64,000 nt of DNA from Actinobaculum sp. 313 (GTDB lineage: Bacteria > Actinomycetota > Actinomycetes > Actinomycetales > Actinomycetaceae): the NCBI RefSeq assembly GCF_003073475.1, contig NZ_CP029033.1:2604001-2668000 (forward strand). Direction: 5' to 3'. Positions 10,359 through 18,452 of this stretch are shown here, piece after piece (position 1 is the first letter of the stretch; each line of letters begins with the position of its first letter). The translations under genes were made by a program, and so were the position numbers. A model generated the notes under the pieces. That model ran no database searches. It was given only the letters and a program-made list of their open reading frames with translations, and had not been told where the DNA came from.

Positions 10359-11537
10359 ATGCCCGACAGCATTAAGAACGTCAAACTATCCCATGTGGTA
10401 CTCCCGCTTAAGAACGAGATCTCCGATGCCAAGGTGTTCACCGGCAGGCAGAAACCGATGACGGAGGTCAACTTCCTTTTCTGCGAACTCGAAACCAGTG
10501 ACGGCCACACGGGCCTCGGATTCGGATACTCCAAGCGTGCCGGTGCCCCCGCCCAATTTGCGCATGCGAATGAAATCGCCGACAACCTCATTGGTGAAGA
10601 TCCCAACGATATTGACCGCCTACACGTCAAATTACTGTGGGCGGGAGCCTCGGTCGGCCGTTCGGGCGTGGCCGTACAGGCCATTGCAGCCATCGATGTC
10701 GCCCTGTGGGATCTGAAGGCGAAACGCGCCGGACTTCCACTATCCAAACTTATCGGCACGCATCGTGATTCGATACGTTGCTACAACACCTCCGGCGGGT
10801 TCCTCAATTCACCTCTTCCGGAAGTGCTCGACAATGCAAAGAGGCACTGGAGTCAGGCATTGGCGACATCAAGATCAAGGTGGGACACCCGGACCACAAG
10901 ATCGACTTCGAGCGCCTAACGGCGATGCGTGATCTACTGGGTGATGACTTCCCGCTTGTGGTGGACGCGAATCAGCAGTGGGACAGCCCCACCGCCATGC
11001 GCATGTGCAAGGCAATGGAGGAATTCAACCTCATCTGGATCGAAGAGCCGTTGGATGCCTACGATTACGCCGGGCACGCGGAACTTGCCCGCGAAATTGC
11101 CACCCCAATTGCCACTGGAGAAATGCTGACCTCCGTGGCCGAGCATCGCAAGCGTATTGAAATGCACTCATGCGACTTCATCCAGCCCGATGCGCCGCGA
11201 ATCGGGGGCATCACCGAGTTCCGCAAACTGTTGATTCTGGCCGAAGAGGCCGGGCTTCAGGTGGCACCGCATTTCTCCATGAAGATTCACTCCCATCTGT
11301 ATCCGGGGCGGCCTCATTGATCGAGTGGCACCGCACTTCTCCATGGCGATTCACTCCCATCTGGCGGCGACCTATCCCTTGGAGCCGTGGGCGGAGCACT
11401 TCGACTGGCCCGACCCGCTCTTCAACGAGCACATGGAAATCAAGGATGGCCGCATGATTGTCTCCGACCGCCCGGGTCTGGGCGTCACACTCTCCGACCA
11501 GTTGCGTGCGTGGACGGTTAACACCTACGAGATCTGA
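10359..11537 (+). pseudogene. L-talarate/galactarate dehydratase-like enolase-superfamily protein, broken by a 1-base loss and a 64-base partial duplication
   Basis: Mandelate racemase/muconate lactonizing group of the enolase superfamily. Segment 1 (10359 to ~10841) has the capping domain, with ASVGRSGVAVQAIAAIDVAL and LWDLKAKRAGLPL. Segment 2 (to 11320) has the barrel with IKIKVG (catalytic Lys), VVDANQQWD (metal Asp) and WIEEPLDAYD. Segment 3 (11325-11537) finishes as LGVTLSDQLRAWTVNTYEI. Join 1 is fixed by one G after GCAAAG at 10841. Join 2 is an extra 64 bases (11261-11324) repeating part of the following sequence. With both repaired the protein would be ~371 residues, normal for the family. 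The enzyme would dehydrate a hexarate to a 2-keto-3-deoxy acid. The start has AAGGAGCGATTC. Confidence 0.8.
11261..11363 (+). repeat. Partial tandem duplication inside the dehydratase gene
   Basis: Two 39-base copies, 11261-11299 and 11325-11363, differ at three positions and are 64 bases apart. The first is followed by 25 unrelated bases containing an in-frame stop. Because 64 is not a multiple of three, the duplication shifts the frame; removing it restores the conserved APHFS-AIHSHLAA-YP motif. Confidence 0.75.
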
Positions 11538-11611
11538 CCAATTCCGCAGCCGCTCGCGTGGGCGGTGCGCCAGAACCGGCGGACCCCCACGCGCCTGCAG
11601 CGTCGGCTCAC

Positions 11612-11691
11612 GCCTGCGCATGTGAGGGCTACTCTCGGGGACATATCGGTCTGCTAGTGGCTCTCGCGCCTGCACATGTGAGGGTTACTCT
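11612..11691 (+). repeat. Direct repeat pair before the App1-like gene
   Basis: A 24-base sequence beginning GCCTGCGCATGTGAGGG at 11612-11635 recurs at 11668-11691 with two differences, 56 bases apart. They lie ~170 bases before the next gene in a 320-base gap (11538-11857) where nothing else was recognised; binding sites or a small duplication are both possible. Confidence 0.5.
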
Positions 11692-11857
11692 AGTCCTCTT
11701 CGAAAAGGTCAGCCTGCCATCCGCATCCGAGCCCCTGGGCCGGACGGTGCCGACTGGAACGAGCTCATCACGGCCATACCTCTCAGGCGGCCAAATACTG
11801 CCTACGGGACGCCACCGGCGCCCGCAAGCGCATGCTGCGGCTTGGTAAGCTGACCGC

Positions 11858-13117
11858 ATGGGTTTGGCCGACATCGTTCGCTCCATCGAAAACCAACACA
11901 ACAAGCGTGGCATCGTGCGCCGCCGCGCTGCCGGTTGGCTTCCCCAAATTCTTCCCTACACCGGCTACGGGTCGGTCGATACTGTTCGCGTCCTCGCCCG
12001 TGCGGTCATGGCCGACCCCGCCCATCACCACTCGGATCCCCCTGCCGCCTGCGCTGAACCGCCTGCCGCTCACACCAAACAGCCCGGCCGACACATCGCT
12101 ACGCAGCGGCAATTGATGTACAAACCTAATAACATCAGCGCCGACGGCGAGCGTCTGCACACCGGCAAAACTCCCTTCCTTCCGCGCACCGGCGCGGGCA
12201 ACCCGTCGTCGGCAGGCAACCGCGTCAATGAGATGGTTGAGCGCGCCACCCAGCGGGCGGTGGACGCTCAAGCGCAGGCGCAGCGTGGCTGGCGTCAGTT
12301 CTTCACCACCCAGGTCGGGTATCTGCCAGTCACCGTCAGTATCGGCGACGTCGTCATCTCCACCCGCACGGACCACTCCGGTTATATCGACATTGTGGCG
12401 GACAACCATGGCTTGACACCGGGATGGCATAACGCGACCATCACACCCGCAGCTGGCGAGGCGGTGACCGCCCCTGTGATCGTGGTGGATCCGCGGGCGA
12501 AGTGGGGAATCGTTTCAGACATCGACGATACAATCCTGGTCACCTGGCTACCCCGAATGCTGCTGGCTGCTTGGAACTCATTTGTTCTTCCCACCGATGC
12601 GCGCCAAGCCGTCGTCGGCATGCCGGAGCTCTACCGCCACCTCCTTTCCGGAGACCCGCACGCGCCGGTGTTCTACCTGTCCACCGGCGCGTGGAACACG
12701 GCACCTGCCATGCAGTCATTCATCCGTACGAACAACCTCCCCGAGGGTCCACTACTACTCACCGACTGGGGACCCACCCCCACCGGCCTCTTCCGCTCCG
12801 GTGAGAGCCACAAACGCACTCAGTTGCGCAACCTTCTCATAACTCTCCCGAATATCCAGTGGTACCTCATCGGCGACGACGGCCAGCACGATCCCTTCAT
12901 ATATGACGAGCTGGCACGCGATCACCCTTCCCGTATCCGGGCCATAGCCCTGCGCGAGCTGAACCCAGTTGAGCAGGTTCTCTCACACGGAACGCCAAGT
13001 ACGATGGAGAGCCGTGAAATCGCGGCGCCTCCCTCGGTACCGGTAGTCCGCGGCCGGGATGGATTCGAAATACTGGAAGGCTTTCGCGCACAGTCCGCCG
13101 CCGCGCCTTCTGCGTAA
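11858..13117 (+). CDS. App1-like phosphatase (DUF2183 / phosphatidate phosphatase APP1 catalytic domain)
   Basis: A 419-residue protein. The C-terminal half carries the DUF2183 HAD-like catalytic domain: nucleophile motif SDIDDTIL (~residue 222), then FYLSTGAWN, LLTDWGP, HKRTQLRNLL and the acidic LIGDDGQHDP loop (~333). The yeast founder, App1, dephosphorylates phosphatidate at actin patches; bacterial members are uncharacterised, so the substrate is only inferred to be a phospholipid or similar phosphomonoester. No signal peptide is visible, suggesting a cytosolic protein. The start at 11858 lacks a strong ribosome site, and the N-terminal ~100 residues are rich in Ala, His and Pro. It appears monocistronic. 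Confidence 0.8.
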   Translation: MGLADIVRSIENQHNKRGIVRRRAAGWLPQILPYTGYGSVDTVRVLARAVMADPAHHHSDPPAACAEPPAAHTKQPGRHIATQRQLMYKPNNISADGERLHTGKTPFLPRTGAGNPSSAGNRVNEMVERATQRAVDAQAQAQRGWRQFFTTQVGYLPVTVSIGDVVISTRTDHSGYIDIVADNHGLTPGWHNATITPAAGEAVTAPVIVVDPRAKWGIVSDIDDTILVTWLPRMLLAAWNSFVLPTDARQAVVGMPELYRHLLSGDPHAPVFYLSTGAWNTAPAMQSFIRTNNLPEGPLLLTDWGPTPTGLFRSGESHKRTQLRNLLITLPNIQWYLIGDDGQHDPFIYDELARDHPSRIRAIALRELNPVEQVLSHGTPSTMESREIAAPPSVPVVRGRDGFEILEGFRAQSAAAPSA

Positions 13118-13179
13118 CCCGCGCAATCCTTCGCGCAACCGGCCCACGCCCACCGTTTCTATGGCCTACTGTAAGAACT

Positions 13180-13548
13180 ATGAAACTCGCGATCCCCGTA
13201 ACCCCCGATGGCGCAGTTGACCACCGCTGGGGCAGAGCACATAACGTCGCCGTCGTCGACATTGCGGATGATGACACTGTTTCAAGCTGGGATGTTCACG
13301 AAGTCAGCTGGGATGAGCTGCATGACTCAGGAACCCACGGAGCACACCATGCACGAATCGTGCGTTGGCTGCGCGAAAACGCCGTCGAGGCAGTGATCGT
13401 CAATCACTGCGGGCAAGGCATGGTCAACACCATGCAGAAAATGGGGCTGCTTATCGTTTGGGATGCCGACGGAGATGCCGCCGTTTGCGTTGATGCGGCG
13501 GTCCCCCGCATTCGCGAGGCGCTACAGGGCGACGTCGCTGCGGGCTGA
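13180..13548 (+). CDS. NifX/NifB-like dinitrogenase iron-molybdenum cofactor family protein
   Basis: A 122-residue protein with the RNase H-like fold expected of the FeMo-cofactor binding family: first strand MKLAIPVTPDGAVDHRWGRA, then NAVEAVIVNHCGQGMVNTMQ and the closing PRIREALQ helix. Stand-alone homologues occur in many anaerobes and actinobacteria without nitrogenase, where the role is not established. No nif genes are present, so a nitrogenase role is not supported. A 12-bp-stem hairpin follows 63 bases after the stop. Confidence 0.75.
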   Translation: MKLAIPVTPDGAVDHRWGRAHNVAVVDIADDDTVSSWDVHEVSWDELHDSGTHGAHHARIVRWLRENAVEAVIVNHCGQGMVNTMQKMGLLIVWDADGDAAVCVDAAVPRIREALQGDVAAG

Positions 13549-13611
13549 CCCGCGCAATTGAACGAACCTTGCGCCGTCGCCAACCGGGCCGCACCCCGTC
13601 GACTAGACAAC

Positions 13612-13650
13612 AACGAGGCCCGGATGTTCACGCTCCACCCGGGCCTCGTT
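13612..13650 (+). terminator. Hairpin terminator after the NifX-like gene
   Basis: AACGAGGCCCGG (13612-13623) pairs perfectly with CCGGGCCTCGTT (13639-13650) around a 15-base loop. This makes the open frame across 13558-13887 unlikely to be a gene. Confidence 0.75.
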
Positions 13651-13970
13651 CGTACGCCGGTTCCAGAGGCACATGCCCCGACGCACATACATCAGGCACA
13701 CGCAGTCGGATGGGACGGAGACCTCCCTACGGGACCTGCTCTTGCCTCTGGGACTGTCCCATACCGGAAACCCGGCGCCGAGGTGAGCTTTGCCAAATGG
13801 CAAATATCCTCAAATCCGATACCTGATGCCTATGAAATTGTCTCCGAACGCTTAGCAACCAGCCGCCACGGACGACCGATATTCTGAGGCGAACACGAAA
13901 CCCACTGCTTACAGGCCGACAAGGCCATACGCAAGCCGCATGGTCGCGCCTCTCGTTAAACTTCCGCCGC

Positions 13971-14171
13971 CTATTTGTTCAGAGGTCCGCATAGCGGACG
14001 CAAGAACGGGAACCATGTGCATAGGAACTCCGGCTCAGCATTCGAGCCTGCGATGACACGAACCTTTGCGACATCGCTATTCTCCACAGCAACATGATCT
14101 ACCTGAGGTGCGGCAAAAGCGCCTCCACCAATAACTAGGGCCGCAGCAGCAATCGCGTGTGTTACTTTCAT
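13971..14171 (-). CDS. Small secreted peptide with a two-cysteine C-terminal loop
   Basis: A 66-residue precursor not recognised as a known family. It starts MKVTHAIAAAALVIGGGAFA, a clear Sec signal peptide with likely cleavage after AFA (about residue 20). The mature ~45 residues end in FLCTWFPFLRPLCGPLNK, where two cysteines bracket nine residues rich in Trp, Phe and Pro, a layout that could form a disulfide loop. A strong GGAAGGAGG ribosome site lies 5 bases before the ATG, and a good promoter lies just upstream. It is on the same strand as, and 356 bases downstream of, a response-regulator gene. An exported signal, pheromone or antimicrobial peptide is possible, but function is unknown. 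Confidence 0.7.
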   Translation of the reverse strand: MKVTHAIAAAALVIGGGAFAAPQVDHVAVENSDVAKVRVIAGSNAEPEFLCTWFPFLRPLCGPLNK

Positions 14172-14186
14172 AGCCCCTCCTTCCCC

Positions 14187-14215
14187 TACATACTCAAGCG
14201 TAGCGAAGGTGGCAA
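14187..14215 (-). promoter_or_regulatory. Promoter of the small secreted peptide gene
   Basis: On the minus strand TTGCCA (14215-14210) and TATGTA (14192-14187) are separated by exactly 17 bases. The -10 box ends only ~15 bases before the start codon, so the leader would be very short. The rest of the 14172-14527 gap shows only imperfect repeats of GCAACCAGCG and AGCGGGTGCAT. Confidence 0.55.
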
Positions 14216-14527
14216 AGGCACCATATCCCCCAAAAGTATGAGAGCGACCATTTGACGCCGAAAAGTCGTGGTGAAGTCCCGCTCACATTCCGTCTCAAAA
14301 GCGGGGATACCCCGCCATGTTGCTAGTCATTGAGGCGCTATCAACTTCAGCTTGTGGACGAGTAGTACCGCGAAGTGCACACCTATGCCGCAACCAGCGG
14401 CCCGCAGACCATGTACTGCGAGCCCGAGCGGGTGCATAGCTAGCCGTTATCAACACACCACTGCCACCCAAACCAGGGAATCTACGACCAGCGGGTGCAT
14501 GCTTCCGCAACCAGCGCAGCACCGCCC

Positions 14528-15265
14528 TCAAGGCCGCACCAGCCCCAGCTCGTGCGCGCGCACCACAATCTTGAGCCGGGTATTCACACCGAACTTCGTC
14601 ATAATGGATGCCACGTGGGTCTTTATGGTTGCCTCTTTGACGAAGAGCTTCTCGGCGATTTCAGAATTCGAATACGCCTGGCATAGCAACTGCAGCACTT
14701 CAAGTTCACGCGGTGAAAGCGGAACGTAGTCCGAGTCCGACGACGGCGCAACAAGGTAGTTTTTCACAAGCCGCGAGGTCGGGCCGGGCGAAACGACGGT
14801 ACCCCCGGCAGCAACCTGACGCAGTCCGCTAATGAGGTCCTCCGGAGCCGTATTCTTCAGCAAGAATCCGGCAGCACCGGCCTGCAAACCGGTGAGCATC
14901 GCTTCGTCGTCGTCGAAAGTTGTCAGCAGCACAACTCTGACCTGTGGGAACCTCTCACGTACTTGGGCAGCGGCGGTAATGCCATCCATCTCCGGCATGC
15001 GCACATCCGTCATGAGAACATCGGGCATCTTTTCCTGGACGAGGCGAATCGCATCGAAACCAGTTGTTCCCACACCCACGATTTCGATATCATCCGCCGT
15101 TGCCAGATAGGTCGCAATCCCATCAAGCACCGCTTGGTCGTCGTCAACCACCACAACTCGCACATGCGATGGCGAACTCGTCGGCGGCGTCGTGAACCCC
15201 GCCCAGGGATTCACACCGTTCACCGCCGCGGCTTGTTGATTCGGTGTTGGATTCTGCCCCTCCAT
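14528..15265 (-). CDS. NarL/LuxR-family response regulator
   Basis: A 245-residue two-component regulator. After a ~34-residue polar N-terminal tail, the receiver domain shows the acidic pair in VRVVVVDDDQAV and the phosphoacceptor Asp in VLMTDVRMPEMDG (~residue 87), with the switch residues in LLTTFDDDE and the lysine in FLLKNT. The C-terminal LuxR-type helix-turn-helix is LSPRELEVLQLL then SEIAEKLFVKEATIKTHV. It begins 12 bases after the kinase stop, so the two are co-transcribed. Targets unknown; the secreted peptide gene downstream is the nearest candidate. Confidence 0.93.
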   Translation of the reverse strand: MEGQNPTPNQQAAAVNGVNPWAGFTTPPTSSPSHVRVVVVDDDQAVLDGIATYLATADDIEIVGVGTTGFDAIRLVQEKMPDVLMTDVRMPEMDGITAAAQVRERFPQVRVVLLTTFDDDEAMLTGLQAGAAGFLLKNTAPEDLISGLRQVAAGGTVVSPGPTSRLVKNYLVAPSSDSDYVPLSPRELEVLQLLCQAYSNSEIAEKLFVKEATIKTHVASIMTKFGVNTRLKIVVRAHELGLVRP

Positions 15266-15277
15266 GACGGTTTCACC

Positions 15278-16495
15278 CTACCTCCCAATCGGAATCGTGA
15301 TACGCACAAGCCAACGCGACTCTGTTCCAGAGAAGTCAATGGTGCCACCCACGGCTTCAATCCGCTCACGTTGGCCGATCAAACCAAGCTTCGGCCGAGC
15401 ATTAGAGTCCCCGAACCAGTTGGCCAGTTGCCCTCCTCCTGCTCTCGCCGGAAGATTACGCCCGTTGATAAAGAGTGCGTCCACACCATCCTCGGTGACA
15501 TCAATCATTATGGTCGCTGGAACGTCACGACTTCCATGTTTGACGACATTTGAACAAGCCTCGGTGGCCACACGCGCCAGTGTTGAGGAGACGATCTCCG
15601 GCAGTGCGTCCACATCGCCATCTATGGACGCATTGACGACGACGCCCGCTGCCCGCACTTTTTCAATTTGGGCGTTCAAAGTGGCAGTTAGCGAGGTGTC
15701 CGAGATTGTGAAGCGTTCCGCGGCCGTCACGCCATCGGCAAGATCAATATTGTCGGAGACTCTTAAGACATCCAACATGCGCCGGAGGTCCGCAGTCGCC
15801 ACACGTCCAGTTCGTGCAATAAAGTCAAGGTCCTCCGCTAACCGGGGATCATTTGTACCACGCAACCGAGCCGCTTCTGCTCGCATAACGATCATCGTAC
15901 TTGCATACACTGCGGTATCGTGCAACTCCCGTGCAATAGCACGCCGCTGGGCTTGCAGCTCTGCCTTACGCTGTTCTTCCAGGCGCATATTCGCCTGGCG
16001 TTGCCGGAAGAGTAGCTCGCCTATCGCCGCGAAAAGCAAGGCGAAGAGGCTCCACAGCACAACACCCTGCAGCATCTCGACGCGCGAACTTGTTGCGGGA
16101 ACCGTCGCTGCGATCACGCACACCAGATACCACACGGTAAATGGCAATGCCGCCCGGCGATGCCCAGCCCAGATGAGCATGGCTGTCATAAGGAACATTG
16201 ACACCGCGGCCACGGAAATCGACCGTCCCGGTATGAGCCATACCAAGGTCAGCACGCCACCAAGCCAAATCGCAGACGAGATCGGCCAAATCCCGGACGT
16301 GGCAACCGCTGCACAGGCACAGAGCATTAGTGCCAGGTTCGGTATGCTTGCATGCGCGGAAAGGGCGATAGCGGCACACACGACTGCGAGTACGACGCCA
16401 AGAACCACCCCGATCACCGGCCGTGGATCGCCCGCGATCCAGTGCCGGAACCACACGCGCGCACGGTCTACCCTGTGGCTCGCCGACTCGTCCAT
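15278..16495 (-). CDS. HisKA_3-family sensor histidine kinase
   Basis: A 405-residue membrane kinase. The first ~155 residues hold about five to six hydrophobic segments with almost no extracytoplasmic loop, as in intramembrane-sensing kinases. Next come a coiled-coil linker, the H-box RRAIARELHDTAVYAS with the phosphoacceptor His, and an ATPase domain with N-box ATEACSNVVKHG and KLGLIGQRERIEAVGG. The frame is open to 16612, but ATG 16495 (MDESASHRV) follows GGAGGTGCAT and is the better start. The short sensing region suggests envelope stress or a membrane-inserting ligand. Partner is the adjacent regulator. Confidence 0.9.
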   Translation of the reverse strand: MDESASHRVDRARVWFRHWIAGDPRPVIGVVLGVVLAVVCAAIALSAHASIPNLALMLCACAAVATSGIWPISSAIWLGGVLTLVWLIPGRSISVAAVSMFLMTAMLIWAGHRRAALPFTVWYLVCVIAATVPATSSRVEMLQGVVLWSLFALLFAAIGELLFRQRQANMRLEEQRKAELQAQRRAIARELHDTAVYASTMIVMRAEAARLRGTNDPRLAEDLDFIARTGRVATADLRRMLDVLRVSDNIDLADGVTAAERFTISDTSLTATLNAQIEKVRAAGVVVNASIDGDVDALPEIVSSTLARVATEACSNVVKHGSRDVPATIMIDVTEDGVDALFINGRNLPARAGGGQLANWFGDSNARPKLGLIGQRERIEAVGGTIDFSGTESRWLVRITIPIGR

Positions 16496-16668
16496 ATGCA
16501 CCTCCGGAAAGGTCTGCGACGATTCTAATGCAGCGCGCCACAACACGCAGTACGCTGGCGTCGCCCCGCTGTTCCGTTGCCAATGTCGCAATACCTGGAG
16601 CGGTGGAAGCACCGATACCCCTCGCGATACTCCAGCCGTTACCCAGCGACCCCGCGTAAGGTGTAGGC

Positions 16669-17232
16669 ATGCGAATGTTGATTTCGGTTACGGATCTCAC
16701 GCAAGTCGGCGCCGATGCCATTGTCAATGCAGCCAATTCCAGCCTACTTGGCGGAGGTGGCGTTGATGGAGCCATCCATCGTGCAGCCGGCCCCCAGCTA
16801 TTGGCGGCCTGCCGCGAGTTGCGTGCCAGTGCACTGCCCGAGGGACTCGCCGTCGGTACGGCCGTTGCCACCCCTAGTTTCAATCTCCCCGCCCGCTGGG
16901 TCATTCACACGGTCGGCCCGAATCGATACGCCGGTCAGGTCGCACCGAGCGAGCTGGCAGCCTGCTTCACCAACTCTCTCCACATCGCCCAGGGGATGGG
17001 ATTGCACTCGATTGCCTTCCCCGCAATCGGTGCGGGCGCCTACGGTTGGGACATGACCGAATGCGCCACTATCGCCTGCCGCGCTTTTGCGGTGCTGACG
17101 TCACAGCCGGGCCAGCCTGCGGCTGATGCCTTCCCCACCGGCGCAATCGAAGAGATCATCGTGGCAGTAACCTCGGAAAGCAACGCCCGCATCTGGCGCG
17201 ACGCCGCACAGCAAGCGGGCCTGACCGTCTGA
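16669..17232 (+). CDS. Macrodomain protein (ADP-ribose / O-acetyl-ADP-ribose hydrolase type)
   Basis: A 187-residue single-domain protein. Hallmarks are DAIVNAANSSLLGGGGVDGA followed by IH (ADP-ribose-binding loop 1), WVIHTVGP, and loop 2 IAFPAIGAGAYGWD. These match the MacroD/YmdB class, which removes ADP-ribose from proteins or deacetylates O-acetyl-ADP-ribose. It is divergent from the kinase gene with a 173-base shared control region. The start has an AAGGTG ribosome site; a second ATG two codons in is also possible. No partner ADP-ribosyltransferase or sirtuin is seen nearby. Confidence 0.92.
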   Translation: MRMLISVTDLTQVGADAIVNAANSSLLGGGGVDGAIHRAAGPQLLAACRELRASALPEGLAVGTAVATPSFNLPARWVIHTVGPNRYAGQVAPSELAACFTNSLHIAQGMGLHSIAFPAIGAGAYGWDMTECATIACRAFAVLTSQPGQPAADAFPTGAIEEIIVAVTSESNARIWRDAAQQAGLTV

Positions 17233-17470
17233 CCCACAGACGAGCACCCGGTTTTCCCATCCATCTGCCCGAACTGCAACACCGCATACGCACCGGCTCG
17301 CAATCATCAACCGAAGGTCTTCTCGGCAAGACGGCGTCAGCACGCGCACGGCAAGCATGCACCGTAAGTCGCATGCCGTGTGCCGAAACAGCGGCGCGTG
17401 TGCCGAAACACCAGCGACAGACGCGGGTGCGAAGAGCCCTCCTCCATGAGACTCGCGCCATCCGCCACAT

Positions 17471-18163
17471 TCAGTCATCCGTCACGACGACGAGACCTTG
17501 CGCCACCGCGTCGACGTCATCCAATGCCGAAGATGTGGGACCCGTGGCCGTCACGTTCCACAGCCCATCGCCAGAATCAACAAGGTAGATACGCGAGACG
17601 CTGCCGTTGGATTCGGTTGCAAGAACGGCGCACGCGGGAAATCCACCCAATGATGACACCGTATCATCCGGAACGGCAGAGGCTCGCGCATTGCCTCCCA
17701 GGAGTTCCACTGCTTCGTCAGCGGTGGGGAGGATGGTCATCCCCACCACCGGATGTAATGTGACCCGCTCGCCCGATGAGCCCTGCACGCCGATAACTCC
17801 ACTCTCCGAGTATGGCCGCTCCAGCAACTCGTAGTCGGCAGGCACCCGCATGTAGCCGTATCCGCTCTCCCCGGCCGCGAATACGAAGTAGTCACCATCC
17901 AAGGCAACAGCGCCGACCTCGCCAGTCAGTGGCGTCGGGCGATTGACGTCCGCGCCCACGGTACTATCCTCGTAATCATCTGCGGCGGCATCCTGGGGCG
18001 CCGCTGCGGCTGTGGCATTGGACGGGTTCGCGTACACAATTCCGGGCGCCGCAGAGTTCTCTGCAGCAGCGGCATCACTCGCGACGTTACGACTGCATCC
18101 ACCGACCAGAGCCAGTGCAACTGCAAGGGAACAGGCCGTGAGAGCGGCTCGGTAGTGGACCAT
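17471..18163 (-). CDS. Predicted lipoprotein of unknown function
   Basis: A 230-residue protein with a lipoprotein signal: charged start, hydrophobic core and the lipobox LVGGC at residues ~19-23, so it should be anchored outside the membrane by lipidated Cys23. A low-complexity Ala/Asp/Asn linker (~30-75) precedes a compact C-terminal domain with two remaining cysteine-poor sheets (GEVGAVALDGDYFVFAA, GLWNVTATGPTSS). No family is recognised. The ATG has an excellent GGAGGAACGAGGAAT ribosome region. It lies 289 bases downstream of the alanine symporter on the same strand; a small hairpin separates them. Confidence 0.75.
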   Translation of the reverse strand: MVHYRAALTACSLAVALALVGGCSRNVASDAAAAENSAAPGIVYANPSNATAAAAPQDAAADDYEDSTVGADVNRPTPLTGEVGAVALDGDYFVFAAGESGYGYMRVPADYELLERPYSESGVIGVQGSSGERVTLHPVVGMTILPTADEAVELLGGNARASAVPDDTVSSLGGFPACAVLATESNGSVSRIYLVDSGDGLWNVTATGPTSSALDDVDAVAQGLVVVTDD

Positions 18164-18300
18164 ATTCCTCGTTCCTCCTTCAACCTTCCCGGTGAGGGTT
18201 GGTGGTGAGCGGGTGGGCCTAAGGCGAGCGGGCGGTTCAGCAACCCGTCATCCGGACGTTTCTATTGTTATCCGCCCGGGGCCCTTGAGTCACGCTAGAA

Positions 18301-18322
18301 GCATGGGCATCAATACCCATGC
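18301..18322 (-). terminator. Small hairpin between symporter and lipoprotein genes
   Basis: GCATGGG (18301-18307) pairs with CCCATGC (18316-18322) around 8 bases. It lies 130 bases past the symporter stop; the stem is short, so it may be a weak terminator or chance. Confidence 0.35.
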
Positions 18323-18452
18323 CACCAACCGGAAATAAATTGGCGCAATTCGCAGAATAGATGTATTCTTACCCCAAGCAATGGTGTGACATGAGGCACA
18401 CCCGCCCGCGCCACGCCACCGCGCGAGGGCGTGCGGTCACAGGCTTCCCGAA

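Noticed and set aside
13558-13887. Open frame of 109 codons after the NifX-like gene
   Set aside because: It runs through a perfect 12-bp terminator hairpin (13612-13650), has no ribosome site and no protein-like pattern.
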